Program-made: the position numbers and the translations under genes
Notes under the pieces: generated by a model
Databases searched by the model: none
The model's input: the letters and a program-made list of their open reading frames with translations, nothing else
Told to the model about the DNA's origin: nothing
Shown: positions 1 to 7,880 of the stretch, piece by piece
How positions within the stretch are numbered: the first letter of the stretch is position 1
Layout: every line of letters starts with the position of its first letter
Assembly (NCBI RefSeq): GCF_016862895.1
Contig: NZ_BONV01000019.1
Span: 124,001 to 188,000, forward strand
Source: Planotetraspora kaengkrachanensis
GTDB lineage: Bacteria > Actinomycetota > Actinomycetes > Streptosporangiales > Streptosporangiaceae
DNA: 64,000 nt
Direction of reading: 5' to 3'

Positions 1-104
1 GGGCCACGGCGGTCGAGGTGCTGCGGGAGGCTCCGGTCGAGGTCGACATCGTGGTCATCGACCGGGCCGGCGTGATCGTGGGACGGGCGGGCGGCCGCTC
101 CTGA
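1..104 (+). CDS. C-terminal tail of a probable CbiD (cobalt-precorrin-5B C1-methyltransferase)
   Basis: Only the last 33 codons lie in the window, in frame 3, ending at TGA 102-104. The visible tail (ending VIDRAGVIVGRAGGRS) has the alternating hydrophobic/acidic pattern of a CbiD C-terminus, and it converges on cobM and cobL, which act in the same corrin-ring methylation pathway. CbiD methylates C1 of the corrin ring using SAM. The assignment rests mostly on context because no catalytic segment is visible; another cobalamin-pathway protein is possible. Confidence 0.45.
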   Translation, partial: ATAVEVLREAPVEVDIVVIDRAGVIVGRAGGRS

Positions 105-112
105 CGCTACCG

Positions 113-856
113 TCACGACCGGCGGCGGCCGGGCGAGTAGAGGTGGCTGTCGGGGAACTCCGACGCCGCCAGCACCCGCCCCACCACGATGACCGCCGTG
201 CGCCTGATCCCTGCCTGCCGTACCTGGTCGGTGATGTCCGCGAGCGTGCCCCGGAGGATCACCTCGTCGTCGCGGCTCGCCCGGGCCACGACGGCGACGG
301 GACAGCCCGCGCCGTACGAGGGCAGGAGCTCCGCGACGACCTCCTCGACGCGCTGGACGGCCAGGTGCAGCACCATGGTCGCGGTGCTCGCCGACAACGT
401 CCCGAGGTCCTCGCCCTCCGGCATCGGCGTCGCCCGCGCGGACGTTCGCGTGAGGATGACCGTCTGGCCAACGCCGGGGACGGTGAGCTCGCGGCCCAGC
501 GAGGCGGCCGCCGCGGCGAAGGCGGGCACTCCAGGCACCACGTCGTAGGGGATGTCCAGCAGGTCGAGCCGGCGCATCTGCTCGGCCACGGCGCTGAACA
601 CCGAAGGGTCGCCCGAGTGCAGGCGCGCCACGTCCAGCCCCGCCTCGTGCGCGGCGGTCATCTCGGCGATGATCTCGTCGAGCGTCAGGTCGGCCGTGTC
701 GACGAGCCGGGCGTCCCCGGGGCAGGAGTCGAGCAGCTCACGGGGGACCAGCGACCCCGCGTAGAGGCAGACGGGCGACGACTCCAGCACGCGCAGCCCG
801 CGTAACGTGATGAGGTCGGCCGCTCCCGGGCCCGCGCCGACGAAGTGCACCGTCAT
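113..856 (-). CDS. cobM: precorrin-4 C11-methyltransferase CobM
   Basis: This is a 247-residue tetrapyrrole methylase that transfers a methyl group from SAM to C11 of precorrin-4 in corrin synthesis. The N-terminal VHFVGAGPGAADLITLRG is the family SAM-binding loop. The DARLVDTADLTLDEI, HSGDPSVFSA and YDVVPGVPAFAAAAA segments are typical of CobM/CbiF, and length matches the family. ATG at 856 is chosen because it overlaps the cobL stop in an ATGA junction, implying translational coupling. It is the last gene of a leftward operon and converges with the cbiD-like tail, only 8 bp away. Confidence 0.93.
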   Translation of the reverse strand: MTVHFVGAGPGAADLITLRGLRVLESSPVCLYAGSLVPRELLDSCPGDARLVDTADLTLDEIIAEMTAAHEAGLDVARLHSGDPSVFSAVAEQMRRLDLLDIPYDVVPGVPAFAAAAASLGRELTVPGVGQTVILTRTSARATPMPEGEDLGTLSASTATMVLHLAVQRVEEVVAELLPSYGAGCPVAVVARASRDDEVILRGTLADITDQVRQAGIRRTAVIVVGRVLAASEFPDSHLYSPGRRRS

Positions 857-2094
857 GGGGAATCTCCTTCGACCAGGGATTCGGGCACGGATTTGACCGC
901 GGACCAGACGGTCACCGGCATCATCGCCCGCCATCCGGTGAAGCCGCCGACCGGAGAGGCCCGCTGCACCGAGAGGCGCACCAGGTCGCCGCCGAGCCTG
1001 CCGTACCACTGCCCGACGACGGCCTCGGACTCCAGGGTGACCGCGTTCGCGACGAGCCGACCGCCGGGCCGTAGCGCCGCCCAGCACGCCTCGACGACTC
1101 CGGGCACGGTGACGCCGCCGCCGACGAACACCGCGTCGGGCGAGGGCAGGCCCGCCAGCGCAGCCGGGGCATACCCGTCCACCACGCGCAGCCCGGGCAC
1201 GCCCAGCGTCTCCGCGTTGCGGCGGATCCGTTCGCCGCGGTCGGGCCTGCCCTCGACGGCGACAGCCGTACAGGACGGGTGGGTCCGCATCCATTCGATC
1301 GCGATGCTTCCCGCGCCCGCGCCGACGTCCCACAACAGTTCGCCGGGAAGGGGAGCGAGCCTGGAGAGGCTGACCGCCCGCACCTCGCGCTTGGTGAGCT
1401 GCCCGTCGTGCTCGTACGCCTCGTCGGGCAGGCCGGGAACCAGGGCTGACGGCCGGGTGCCCGGGTCGGCCGCGCATTCGACACCGATCACGTTGAGCGC
1501 CGGGGAGTCGGAGTGCGGCCACCGGGACGCGACGCCGTCCTGCCGCGACTCGGCCGCCGAGCCCAGATCGGCCAGGACCGTCATGCCGCTCGCGCCGTAG
1601 CCTCGCGCGGTCAGGAGCGCGGCCACCTGTGCGGGGCCGTCGCCGTCCGCGCTGAGCACGAGGACGCGCCGCCCGGGCGAGACGGCCGCGCTCACGGCGG
1701 CGAGCGGTCGGCCGACGAGGCTCACGACCTCGACCTGCTCGACGGGCCAGCCCAGCCTCGCGCAGGCCAGGGAGAGCGACGACAGGTGGGGCAGCACGCG
1801 CAGCCGCTCGGGACCGAGCAGGCGCACCAGCGTCGAGCCGATGCCGAAGAACATCGGGTCACCGCTCGCGAGGACGCAGACGGCCCTGGCGGCGTGCGCC
1901 TCCATCAGCCTCGGCAGGGCGGGCAGGAGGGGGGACGGCCAGATGATCCGCTCGGCGGTGACGCCGGGCACCTCAGGGATCAGATCGAGCTGCCTGGAGC
2001 CGCCGACCAGCACCTCGGCCGCCTGGACGGCCGCACGCGAAGAGGGGGAAAGACCGGCCCACCCGTCGGCGCCGATCCCGACGACCGTGATCAC
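853..2094 (-). CDS. cobL: precorrin-6Y C5,15-methyltransferase (decarboxylating) CobL, CbiE-CbiT fusion
   Basis: This is a 413-residue bifunctional enzyme that methylates C5 and C15 of precorrin-6Y and removes the C12 acetate carboxyl. Residues 1 to about 200 are the CbiE-type tetrapyrrole methylase (start VITVVGIGADGW, then LASGDPMFFGIG). Residues from about 215 are the CbiT Rossmann methyltransferase (LWDVGAGAGSIAIEW). The start is GTG at 2094, which overlaps the TGA of the upstream PPOX gene as GTGA; upstream in-frame residues are arginine/proline-rich read-through. It is coupled to cobM by ATGA. Confidence 0.93.
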   Translation of the reverse strand: MITVVGIGADGWAGLSPSSRAAVQAAEVLVGGSRQLDLIPEVPGVTAERIIWPSPLLPALPRLMEAHAARAVCVLASGDPMFFGIGSTLVRLLGPERLRVLPHLSSLSLACARLGWPVEQVEVVSLVGRPLAAVSAAVSPGRRVLVLSADGDGPAQVAALLTARGYGASGMTVLADLGSAAESRQDGVASRWPHSDSPALNVIGVECAADPGTRPSALVPGLPDEAYEHDGQLTKREVRAVSLSRLAPLPGELLWDVGAGAGSIAIEWMRTHPSCTAVAVEGRPDRGERIRRNAETLGVPGLRVVDGYAPAALAGLPSPDAVFVGGGVTVPGVVEACWAALRPGGRLVANAVTLESEAVVGQWYGRLGGDLVRLSVQRASPVGGFTGWRAMMPVTVWSAVKSVPESLVEGDSP

Positions 2095-2486
2095 ACGTTT
2101 CCCAGCACTCGGGTCACCCGGATCTCCAGCACGACTCGGGCCGGGTTGGGCCGCGGCTGTTTGTACCGCTCGGCATAGCGGCGCTCGGCGTCGGCGACCT
2201 GCTCGGGCTCGGCACGGAGGACGGCCATGCCTTCGAGGGTCGACCACCGGCGTCCGTCGACCTGGCAGACCGCGACCGGTGTGCCCTCGGGACCGGCGGC
2301 GGCGACGCGGCGCGCCTTGTGCGAGGCGCCCGAGGTGATGACGCGGGCCGTCGCCGATTCCAGGTCGAGGGTCACGCCGACCGGCACCACGTGGGGCGTG
2401 CCGTCACGCCGGACGGTGGTGAGCGTGCACAGGTGCCGCTCCCGCCAGAACCCGGCGAACTCCGCACCACGCTCGACCAGATTCAC
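2091..2486 (-). CDS. PPOX-class split-barrel flavin/F420-type oxidoreductase
   Basis: This 131-residue protein belongs to the pyridoxamine-5'-phosphate-oxidase-like split-barrel family. The pattern is typical: LCTLTTVRRDGTPHVVPVG, then the ARVITSGASHKARRV strand, and a RWSTLEGMAVL segment. Family members bind FMN or F420; the cofactor and substrate cannot be told from sequence. The start is GTG at 2486, preceded by GAAAGGG. It is translationally coupled to cobL, so a redox role near corrin metabolism is plausible, but co-transcription may be incidental. Confidence 0.8.
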   Translation of the reverse strand: MNLVERGAEFAGFWRERHLCTLTTVRRDGTPHVVPVGVTLDLESATARVITSGASHKARRVAAAGPEGTPVAVCQVDGRRWSTLEGMAVLRAEPEQVADAERRYAERYKQPRPNPARVVLEIRVTRVLGNV

Positions 2487-2533
2487 GCCGTACCCTTTCG
2501 TCCCGTTTCGGCCATCGTAGTGGCCGGGATCCG

Positions 2534-2552
2534 CCGGCCCCGTCAGGGCCGG
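2534..2552. terminator. short hairpin at the end of the response regulator gene
   Basis: CCGGCCC (2534-2540) pairs with GGGCCGG (2546-2552) around a 5-base loop that contains the response-regulator stop codon. There is no U tract. It could separate the two-component transcript from the cobalamin operon. Confidence 0.35.
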
Positions 2553-3220
2553 TGGCCGAGACCGGCCTGGCGGGCGCGCACGATCGCCTCGGCGCGGTCG
2601 GCGACCTGGAGTTTGGCGAAGATCGCGGAGATGTGGTTGCTGACCGTCTTGGGGCTGATGACGAGACGCCGGGCGATGACCGCGTTGGAGTGTCCGGCGG
2701 CGATGAGGTCGAGGACCTCGCGCTCCCTGCCGGTCAGCTCGGGGAACGGCTCCGCGGGAGTCGCGTTCCGGCCGCCGCCGGCGAAGAAGTCGATGATCCG
2801 GCGGGCCACCGTCGGCCCGAAGACGGCCTGACCTGCCGCGACGGAGCGGATGGACCGGACGATCTCCTCCTGCTCCGCGCCCTTGACGAGATAGCCCGAC
2901 GCGCCCGCGCGCATCGCGGCGAAGACCGACTCGTCGTCTTCGAACATCGTCAGGACGAGCACCCGGGTGGCGGGCGCGACGCGCAGGATCGACCGGGTCG
3001 CCTCGACGCCGCTGACCCCGGGCATGTGCAGATCCATCACGACGACGTCGGGACGGGTGAGCTGGACCTCCCGGCAGGCGGCCTCGCCGTCTCCCGCCTC
3101 GCCGACGACCTCGATGTCGGGCAGGGAGGCGACAAGGGCGCGCATGCCCTCGCGCATCATCGGATGGTCGTCGACCACGACCACACGGATGGCGGCCCCG
3201 GTGCTCAGGTCGGTGCTCAT
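2543..3220 (-). CDS. NarL/FixJ-type response regulator
   Basis: This 225-residue regulator pairs a receiver domain (residues about 11-130; acidic pocket DD17-18, phospho-acceptor D63 in VVMDLHMPG, K in GYLVKGAE) with a LuxR-type HTH at the C-terminus (LTGREREVLDLIAAGHSN...ISPKTVSNHIS). It is co-transcribed with the adjacent histidine kinase, which is its presumed phosphodonor: the kinase stop and this ATG overlap as ATGA at 3217-3220. Targets are unknown. Confidence 0.93.
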   Translation of the reverse strand: MSTDLSTGAAIRVVVVDDHPMMREGMRALVASLPDIEVVGEAGDGEAACREVQLTRPDVVVMDLHMPGVSGVEATRSILRVAPATRVLVLTMFEDDESVFAAMRAGASGYLVKGAEQEEIVRSIRSVAAGQAVFGPTVARRIIDFFAGGGRNATPAEPFPELTGREREVLDLIAAGHSNAVIARRLVISPKTVSNHISAIFAKLQVADRAEAIVRARQAGLGHRP

Positions 3221-5193
3221 CTCGGCTCCAGGGGCAGGAGGGCGTGGACGCGGCCGCCGCGGTCGGTCGGCCCCGCGCTGAGGGAGCCGCCGAGTTCGGC
3301 GGCGCGTTCGTGCATGGAACGGAGGCCGACTCCATGCTGCCACGCGGTCACGCCGCCGGCGCCGTCGTCGCGGACCTCCAGATGCAGGGAGTGGTCGGCC
3401 CGCAGCGTGATGACGCACGAGCCGGCGCTGCCGTGCCGCAGGGCGTTGGTGACCGCCTCCGTGGCGATGCGGTAGGCGGCGACCTCCACGGCCGCGGGCA
3501 GCGACGGCAGGTCGGCGGGGGAGTCGAGGGTGACGACGAAGCGGCCGTCGTCGCGGCGCCAGGCCTGCTCCGCCCGTTGCCGCAGGGCGCCGAGCAGGCC
3601 GAGTTCGTCGAGGTCCGGCGGCCGCAGGTCGTAGACGAGACGCCGGATGTCGGCGATGGCGCCGGTCAGGTCGGCCCGCAGGTCGAGCAGCAACTGCCCG
3701 GACCGCGCCGGATCGACGGTCTGGAGGTTGTGGGCCGCGTCCGCCTTCAGCGTGACGGCGGTCAGCGCGCTGCCGAGGCCGTCGTGCAGGTCACGGCGCA
3801 GCCGACGGCGCTCCTCCTCCCTGGCGGCGACGATGCGGGCACGCGACTCGCGCAACTGCTCGGACAGCAGGACCGCCTGGAGCGCGACTCCGACGGGCGC
3901 GGCGAGCAGATCGAGCGCGCGGCTGTCGGCCGCGGACAGCCGTGATTCGCCGGAGCGCAGTCCCACCAGCAGGTCGGCGGGCGTGCCGTCCGCCACCTCC
4001 AGAGGCACGGTGTGCCGCCCCTCGGGTGCGGTGCCGAACGTGGCGACGAGCCTGCCGTCGGCGCTGACCGCGGCGTACGGCAGGCGCAACGCCTCGCAGA
4101 CCGCCCGGAGCACACCCTCCAGTCCGGCGCCGAGCCGCACGCCCACGCTGGCCGCCGCCGCGGCCGGGTCGTGGCGCCGGCCGTACATGAGCCGGTCCAC
4201 GCCGGACTGGACGGCGGCGCGGGCGGGCGCGAAGACCAGCGCGACCACACCGGTCGCCACCAGCGGGCTGGCCTCGAGCCGGTCGCGGGCCAGAGCGCCG
4301 AGCACTGCGACGATGCCCAGGTAGGCGCCGATCACGCCCACCGTGAGCACGCCGTAGACGATGGACCGGTTGACCACCAGCCGGATGTCGTACAGCCGGT
4401 GCCGGATGATCGCGATCGTCGCGGCGGCCGGGATCAGCGGCAGGGTCAGCAGGAACAGGATCGGCCCGTCGGTAGTCACGAGGCGCTGGACGTTGAGGAC
4501 GACGAAGACCGCGACCGCCCAGAGCAGCCACATGAGCTGGAGCCGCTGGTCGCCGATCGAGCGCCTGACCCGCAACCACAACGCGGCGACGCTGGCCAGC
4601 AGCACGAGCCCCACGAGGACGACGGCCACCGGGACGATCGCCCCCACGACGCGTCCGGCCGCCTCCGGCAGCAACGGGCTGCGGTCGGCGATGGGCTCCT
4701 TGTCGATGGCCCCCGGCTGCAGTGTCAGAGCCGGCGTGAGCACGACCAGAGCCAGGGTGACCGCGGCCAGCGGGCGCCACCGCGGCGACAGCGCCGTCCC
4801 GTCGGGGAACAGCTGCAGGATCAGCGGCAGGCAGACCGCGGGGGCCGGGATCCACACGGTGATGCCGATCACGTCGATCAGCCGTTCCCACCCCGGCGTC
4901 AGTGCGATCACGCCCGACTGCAGGCCCAGGCAGACCACGCTCGCCGCGTAGAAGGCGCCGAATGCGACGAACAACGATCCGATGCGGTGCCGCGGCCGGT
5001 GGGTCAGCACGAGCGCGCCGAACGCGGTGAACGTCACGGCCATCGCCGAGTTCGTCAGCAGGTACGTCTCGGCCGCGTCGCGCAGGTCGTAGCCGCCGGC
5101 GAGCCACGACGCCCACGCGGCCGCGATCGCCACGGCCGTGACGGTGAACGTGGCGATCGGAGCGGCTCGGGAGGCTGACATGCGACCCATCAT
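3217..5193 (-). CDS. membrane sensor histidine kinase (HisKA_3 type)
   Basis: This is a 658-residue kinase. The first about 300 residues hold several hydrophobic segments separated by short loops (for example AVTLALVVLTPALTL and VAVVLVGLVLLASVAALWL), so it is a polytopic membrane sensor. A GAF-like segment follows (about 360-450), then the dimerisation/phosphoacceptor helix EERRRLRRDLHDGLGSALTA near residue 468 and a GHKL ATPase with ATEAVTNALRHG and VRDDGAGG. Three ATG codons are possible (5193, 5190, 5181); 5193 is taken, with AGGGGT 12 bases upstream. It is coupled to the response regulator and divergent from the membrane protein at 5341. The stimulus is unknown. Confidence 0.88.
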   Translation of the reverse strand: MMGRMSASRAAPIATFTVTAVAIAAAWASWLAGGYDLRDAAETYLLTNSAMAVTFTAFGALVLTHRPRHRIGSLFVAFGAFYAASVVCLGLQSGVIALTPGWERLIDVIGITVWIPAPAVCLPLILQLFPDGTALSPRWRPLAAVTLALVVLTPALTLQPGAIDKEPIADRSPLLPEAAGRVVGAIVPVAVVLVGLVLLASVAALWLRVRRSIGDQRLQLMWLLWAVAVFVVLNVQRLVTTDGPILFLLTLPLIPAAATIAIIRHRLYDIRLVVNRSIVYGVLTVGVIGAYLGIVAVLGALARDRLEASPLVATGVVALVFAPARAAVQSGVDRLMYGRRHDPAAAAASVGVRLGAGLEGVLRAVCEALRLPYAAVSADGRLVATFGTAPEGRHTVPLEVADGTPADLLVGLRSGESRLSAADSRALDLLAAPVGVALQAVLLSEQLRESRARIVAAREEERRRLRRDLHDGLGSALTAVTLKADAAHNLQTVDPARSGQLLLDLRADLTGAIADIRRLVYDLRPPDLDELGLLGALRQRAEQAWRRDDGRFVVTLDSPADLPSLPAAVEVAAYRIATEAVTNALRHGSAGSCVITLRADHSLHLEVRDDGAGGVTAWQHGVGLRSMHERAAELGGSLSAGPTDRGGRVHALLPLEPR

Positions 5194-5340
5194 CGGGTCC
5201 GGCGACCCCTGGAGCCATAGGGGCGGACTCCTATCCCGCCGCAGGAGGCCTGGGAACGGATGGGAGGGCGCGCCCAGGAACGCGGGGGCTCCGGCGGCCC
5301 ACTCTCGGCGGGAGGAGACATCACAGGCATCGGAGGATCC

Positions 5341-6072
5341 ATGGAAAACGAGTCCCGTACCGAGACGGCGAGCCGCGCGGCGGCTACGGCGGCCGGCAGG
5401 CCACTGCGAGACGTCCGCGCGTTCTGGCGGATCCTGCTCGCGGTGATCACTCCGCTGCCGCTGTTCGCCCAGGCGGTCTACCAGCTGCTGATGCCTGGCC
5501 CCGCCGGCGGCGACTTCGCGAGCACGCTGGACATGGTCGGCTCCGCCCAGGGCACGGTGGGCGCGCTGCAGTGGGTGGGAGCCGTCTTCACCGTCACGCT
5601 CATCCCGGCCACGTGCACGGTGGCGTGGGTCGCCCGCCGCGGCGCCCCCCGGCTCGCGACGGCGGGCGCCCTGCTGTCGATCCTGGGGTTCCTCGCCTCG
5701 GCTCTGCTGCCCAACGACCACCTCATCGCGCTGGTCACGCTGCAGGGTGGCATCGACCAGGGCGCGGCGACCGCGCTCGACCAGGGGCTGTGGGCGAACC
5801 CGGTCGTCTCCGCCGCCTCGGGGTTGTGGATCCTCGGGCTCACCGTGGGCCTGGCGCTGGTGGGGGCCGCGCTCTGGCGCAGCCGGGTCGCGCCCGCCTG
5901 GGCGGGCGTCGCGCTCATGATCGCCGGCCCCACCCACCCGTTCATCCCGGGTCAGGTCGGCAGCGCCGCGGGACTGGTGGTGGGTGCGATCGGCATGGCC
6001 GGGGCGGGCGTCGCCCTTCTGCGGATGCGCGACGACGAGTTCGACCTGCCGCCCGGACGGCGGTCGTCCTGA
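5341..6072 (+). CDS. integral membrane protein, function unknown
   Basis: This 243-residue protein has about six hydrophobic segments, beginning FWRILLAVITPLPLFAQAVYQ and including LLSILGFLASALL and LWILGLTVGLALVGAALW. It ends in a short charged cytoplasmic tail. The start ATG 5341 has a clear GGAGG seven bases upstream. It is transcribed away from the kinase at 5193, so the two share a 147-bp divergent promoter region and this gene may be a target of that two-component system (inference). I do not recognise a named family. Confidence 0.75.
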   Translation: MENESRTETASRAAATAAGRPLRDVRAFWRILLAVITPLPLFAQAVYQLLMPGPAGGDFASTLDMVGSAQGTVGALQWVGAVFTVTLIPATCTVAWVARRGAPRLATAGALLSILGFLASALLPNDHLIALVTLQGGIDQGAATALDQGLWANPVVSAASGLWILGLTVGLALVGAALWRSRVAPAWAGVALMIAGPTHPFIPGQVGSAAGLVVGAIGMAGAGVALLRMRDDEFDLPPGRRSS

Positions 6073-6103
6073 CCCGAGGAGTGAGCCTGACTCAAGAGGT
6101 GAG

Positions 6104-6144
6104 CGCTGACGCGCGGCGGGTCGGCGGCCCGCCGCGCGTCAGCG
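6104..6144. terminator. long bidirectional hairpin between convergent genes
   Basis: A perfect 17-bp inverted repeat (6104-6120 with 6128-6144) surrounds a 7-base loop. It sits between two convergent genes and overlaps the last codons of the methyltransferase. GC-rich hairpins without a U tract are the common actinobacterial terminator form. Confidence 0.75.
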
Positions 6145-6942
6145 TCCGTCCGGGAGGCGGGTGTCGGAGAGGCGGGTGTCGGAAAGGCGCAGCAGGGTGA
6201 GGTAGCGCTTGACGATCCGCCCGCCGTACCGGCCGTCGATGAGGGCGGCGATGCAGCCGAGCAACCCGGCTCTGGCGTCGGCGGGCAGCGCCCGGTGGTT
6301 GGAGTAGGTGGACAACACGTCGAGGTATTCGGCCGTGGTGTAGCCCCGTTCCCATTCGAAGCGGCGGAACCGTGAGACGCCGAACCTGCCTGAGGCGTCG
6401 ATCTCGGCGCTGTCGGACGGCAACGCGACGGCCGGCTGCAGCGTCAGGCCCGGCGGCGTGTCCGGGTCGAACCTCTCGTAGCACCGCTGGACCTCGGCGA
6501 AGAAGGGTTCCGTCCCGCCGCTGATGTGGTGCGTCGAGATGACGGCGAGGGTGCCGCCGGGGCGCAGCGCGTCCGCGGCCTTGGCGACGCGGACGGCCGG
6601 GTCTATCCAGTGGAAGCTCGTCGCCGCGAGGACGACGTCGAACGGCTCGGGCGGCAACGGCCACTCCTCGAACGCCGCGTTGACGATCTCGACGTCGGGG
6701 AAGCCGGCGAGCTTGCGGCGGGCGAGCCGGGCCAACTCCTCGCCCAGCTCGATCGCGACGATCCGGCATCCGCGCTCGGCGAGCGGGATGGTCGCCTGCC
6801 CGGTGCCGCAGCCGATCTCCAGCACGCGGCTTCCCCGGGGGATCTCGTCGAAGAGCCCGGCGGGATATCCGGGCCGCGCCCGGTCGTACAGCTCGGCGTC
6901 CTCGGTGAACGTACGGCGGAGCCTTTCCCGGTCTGCGGCCAT
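6139..6942 (-). CDS. class I SAM-dependent methyltransferase
   Basis: This 267-residue protein has a Rossmann methyltransferase core: motif I VLEIGCGTGQA (about residues 40-50), the acidic end of strand 2 in IVAIELGEEL, VEIVNAAFEEW, and FDVVLAATSFHWIDP. The last segment is common in small-molecule methyltransferases of the type 11 family. The substrate is unknown. It lies divergent to the PadR-family gene, across 122 bp that contain the PadR promoter/operator, so PadR control is possible. No convincing Shine-Dalgarno precedes ATG 6942. Confidence 0.87.
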   Translation of the reverse strand: MAADRERLRRTFTEDAELYDRARPGYPAGLFDEIPRGSRVLEIGCGTGQATIPLAERGCRIVAIELGEELARLARRKLAGFPDVEIVNAAFEEWPLPPEPFDVVLAATSFHWIDPAVRVAKAADALRPGGTLAVISTHHISGGTEPFFAEVQRCYERFDPDTPPGLTLQPAVALPSDSAEIDASGRFGVSRFRRFEWERGYTTAEYLDVLSTYSNHRALPADARAGLLGCIAALIDGRYGGRIVKRYLTLLRLSDTRLSDTRLPDGR

Positions 6943-6946
6943 GTTT

Positions 6947-6985
6947 CGAAGCGTACGCGCGGGCCCCGAAGCGCACGCGCGGGCC
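6947..6985 (+). repeat. two-copy tandem repeat upstream of the methyltransferase gene
   Basis: A 19-bp unit (6947-6965) recurs at 6967-6985 with one mismatch (CGAAGCGTACGCGCGGGCC versus CGAAGCGCACGCGCGGGCC). It lies in the 5' region of the methyltransferase gene and may be a simple duplication or paired protein-binding sites. Confidence 0.5.
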
Positions 6986-6996
6986 GGGCGGGAGCC

Positions 6997-7042
6997 TTGT
7001 CAGGCGATTACTCGTAAACGTATACTCGCCTACGAGTAATCG
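6997..7042 (+). promoter_or_regulatory. promoter with overlapping palindromic operator for the PadR-family gene
   Basis: A near-consensus sigma-70-type promoter is visible: TTGTCA (6997-7002), an 18-bp spacer, and TATACT (7021-7026). A perfect 12-bp inverted repeat, CGATTACTCGTA (7005-7016) and TACGAGTAATCG (7031-7042), brackets the -10 box and the expected start point. A regulator bound here would block the promoter. The first gene downstream encodes a PadR-type repressor, so autoregulation is the natural reading; the divergent methyltransferase could be affected too. Confidence 0.75.
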
Positions 7043-7064
7043 GCTGCGAATATCGGAGCGTCCA

Positions 7065-7718
7065 TTGGCCAAGCGTCGAAAGGTCGGCAACCTACTGGCG
7101 CTCGCCGTGCTCTCCGCTGTCATGGAACGGCCGATGCACCCCTACGAGATGGCCTCTGTGCTCCGCGAGCGGGGCAAGGAGCGCGACATGAACATCAAGT
7201 GGGGCTCCTTCTACACCGTCGTGCGGAACATGGAGAAGCACGGCCTGCTGGAGGCGACGGAGAGTGTCCGGCAGGGGGGCCGCCCCGAGCGCACCGTCTA
7301 CCGGATCACCGACGCCGGTCGCGCCGAGCTCGTCGACTGGGTGCGTGAGCTGGTCTCCACGCCCGAGCGTGAGTTCTTCAGGTTCGAAGCCGGGCTCTCG
7401 GTGCTCGTGGTGCTGCCTCCCGACGAGGTGACCGCGCTGCTCGGGCAGCGCCTGAGCCTGTTGGAGGCGGAGATCGCCGATACGCGGGAGTCCCTCGGGC
7501 GGGTCGCCGGTCAGATTCCCCGGGTGCTCCTCCTCGAGACGGAGTACGACCTGGCCATGCGTGAGGCGGAGGCGGCCTGGGTCCGCTCGCTGCTCGGCGA
7601 GCTGACCTCGGGTTCGCTGCCTGAGCTCGAGCTCTGGCGGCGGTTCCACGAGACGGGGCAGGTCCCCCAGGAGGTGCTCGACATCGCGGAGAGGAGCCGT
7701 ACGAAGGACGCGCCATGA
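7065..7718 (+). CDS. PadR-family transcriptional regulator
   Basis: This 217-residue protein has an N-terminal PadR winged helix: LLALAVLSAVMERPMHPYEMA, then IKWGSFYTVVRNMEKHGLLEA, then the wing PERTVYRITDAGRAEL. The C-terminal half is the dimerising PadR_C/Vir-type helical domain. The start is TTG at 7065 with GGAG at 7055-7058 and no better alternative. Its promoter carries a 12-bp-arm palindrome, the likely site of autorepression. PadR proteins usually respond to small phenolic or antibiotic-like ligands; the FAD monooxygenase downstream may belong to the same response, though a strong hairpin separates them. Confidence 0.9.
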   Translation: MAKRRKVGNLLALAVLSAVMERPMHPYEMASVLRERGKERDMNIKWGSFYTVVRNMEKHGLLEATESVRQGGRPERTVYRITDAGRAELVDWVRELVSTPEREFFRFEAGLSVLVVLPPDEVTALLGQRLSLLEAEIADTRESLGRVAGQIPRVLLLETEYDLAMREAEAAWVRSLLGELTSGSLPELELWRRFHETGQVPQEVLDIAERSRTKDAP

Positions 7719-7722
7719 AGAA

Positions 7723-7765
7723 GGGGACCCCGGACGAGGTGCTGCAACACCCCGCCGGGGTCCCC
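7723..7765 (+). terminator. hairpin terminator after the PadR gene
   Basis: GGGGACCCCGG (7723-7733) pairs perfectly with CCGGGGTCCCC (7755-7765) around a 21-base loop, starting 5 bases after the stop codon. There is no U tract. Confidence 0.7.
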
Positions 7766-7880
7766 GGCCTCGAACCGAACCCGCGGAAGGGAACCAGCAC
7801 GAGGTGGCGACCGCAAGAATAGCCGGGGCTCTCCTCCATGGGCCGGTTCGGACGATCAAGATCCGAAACCGGAGGAATCC

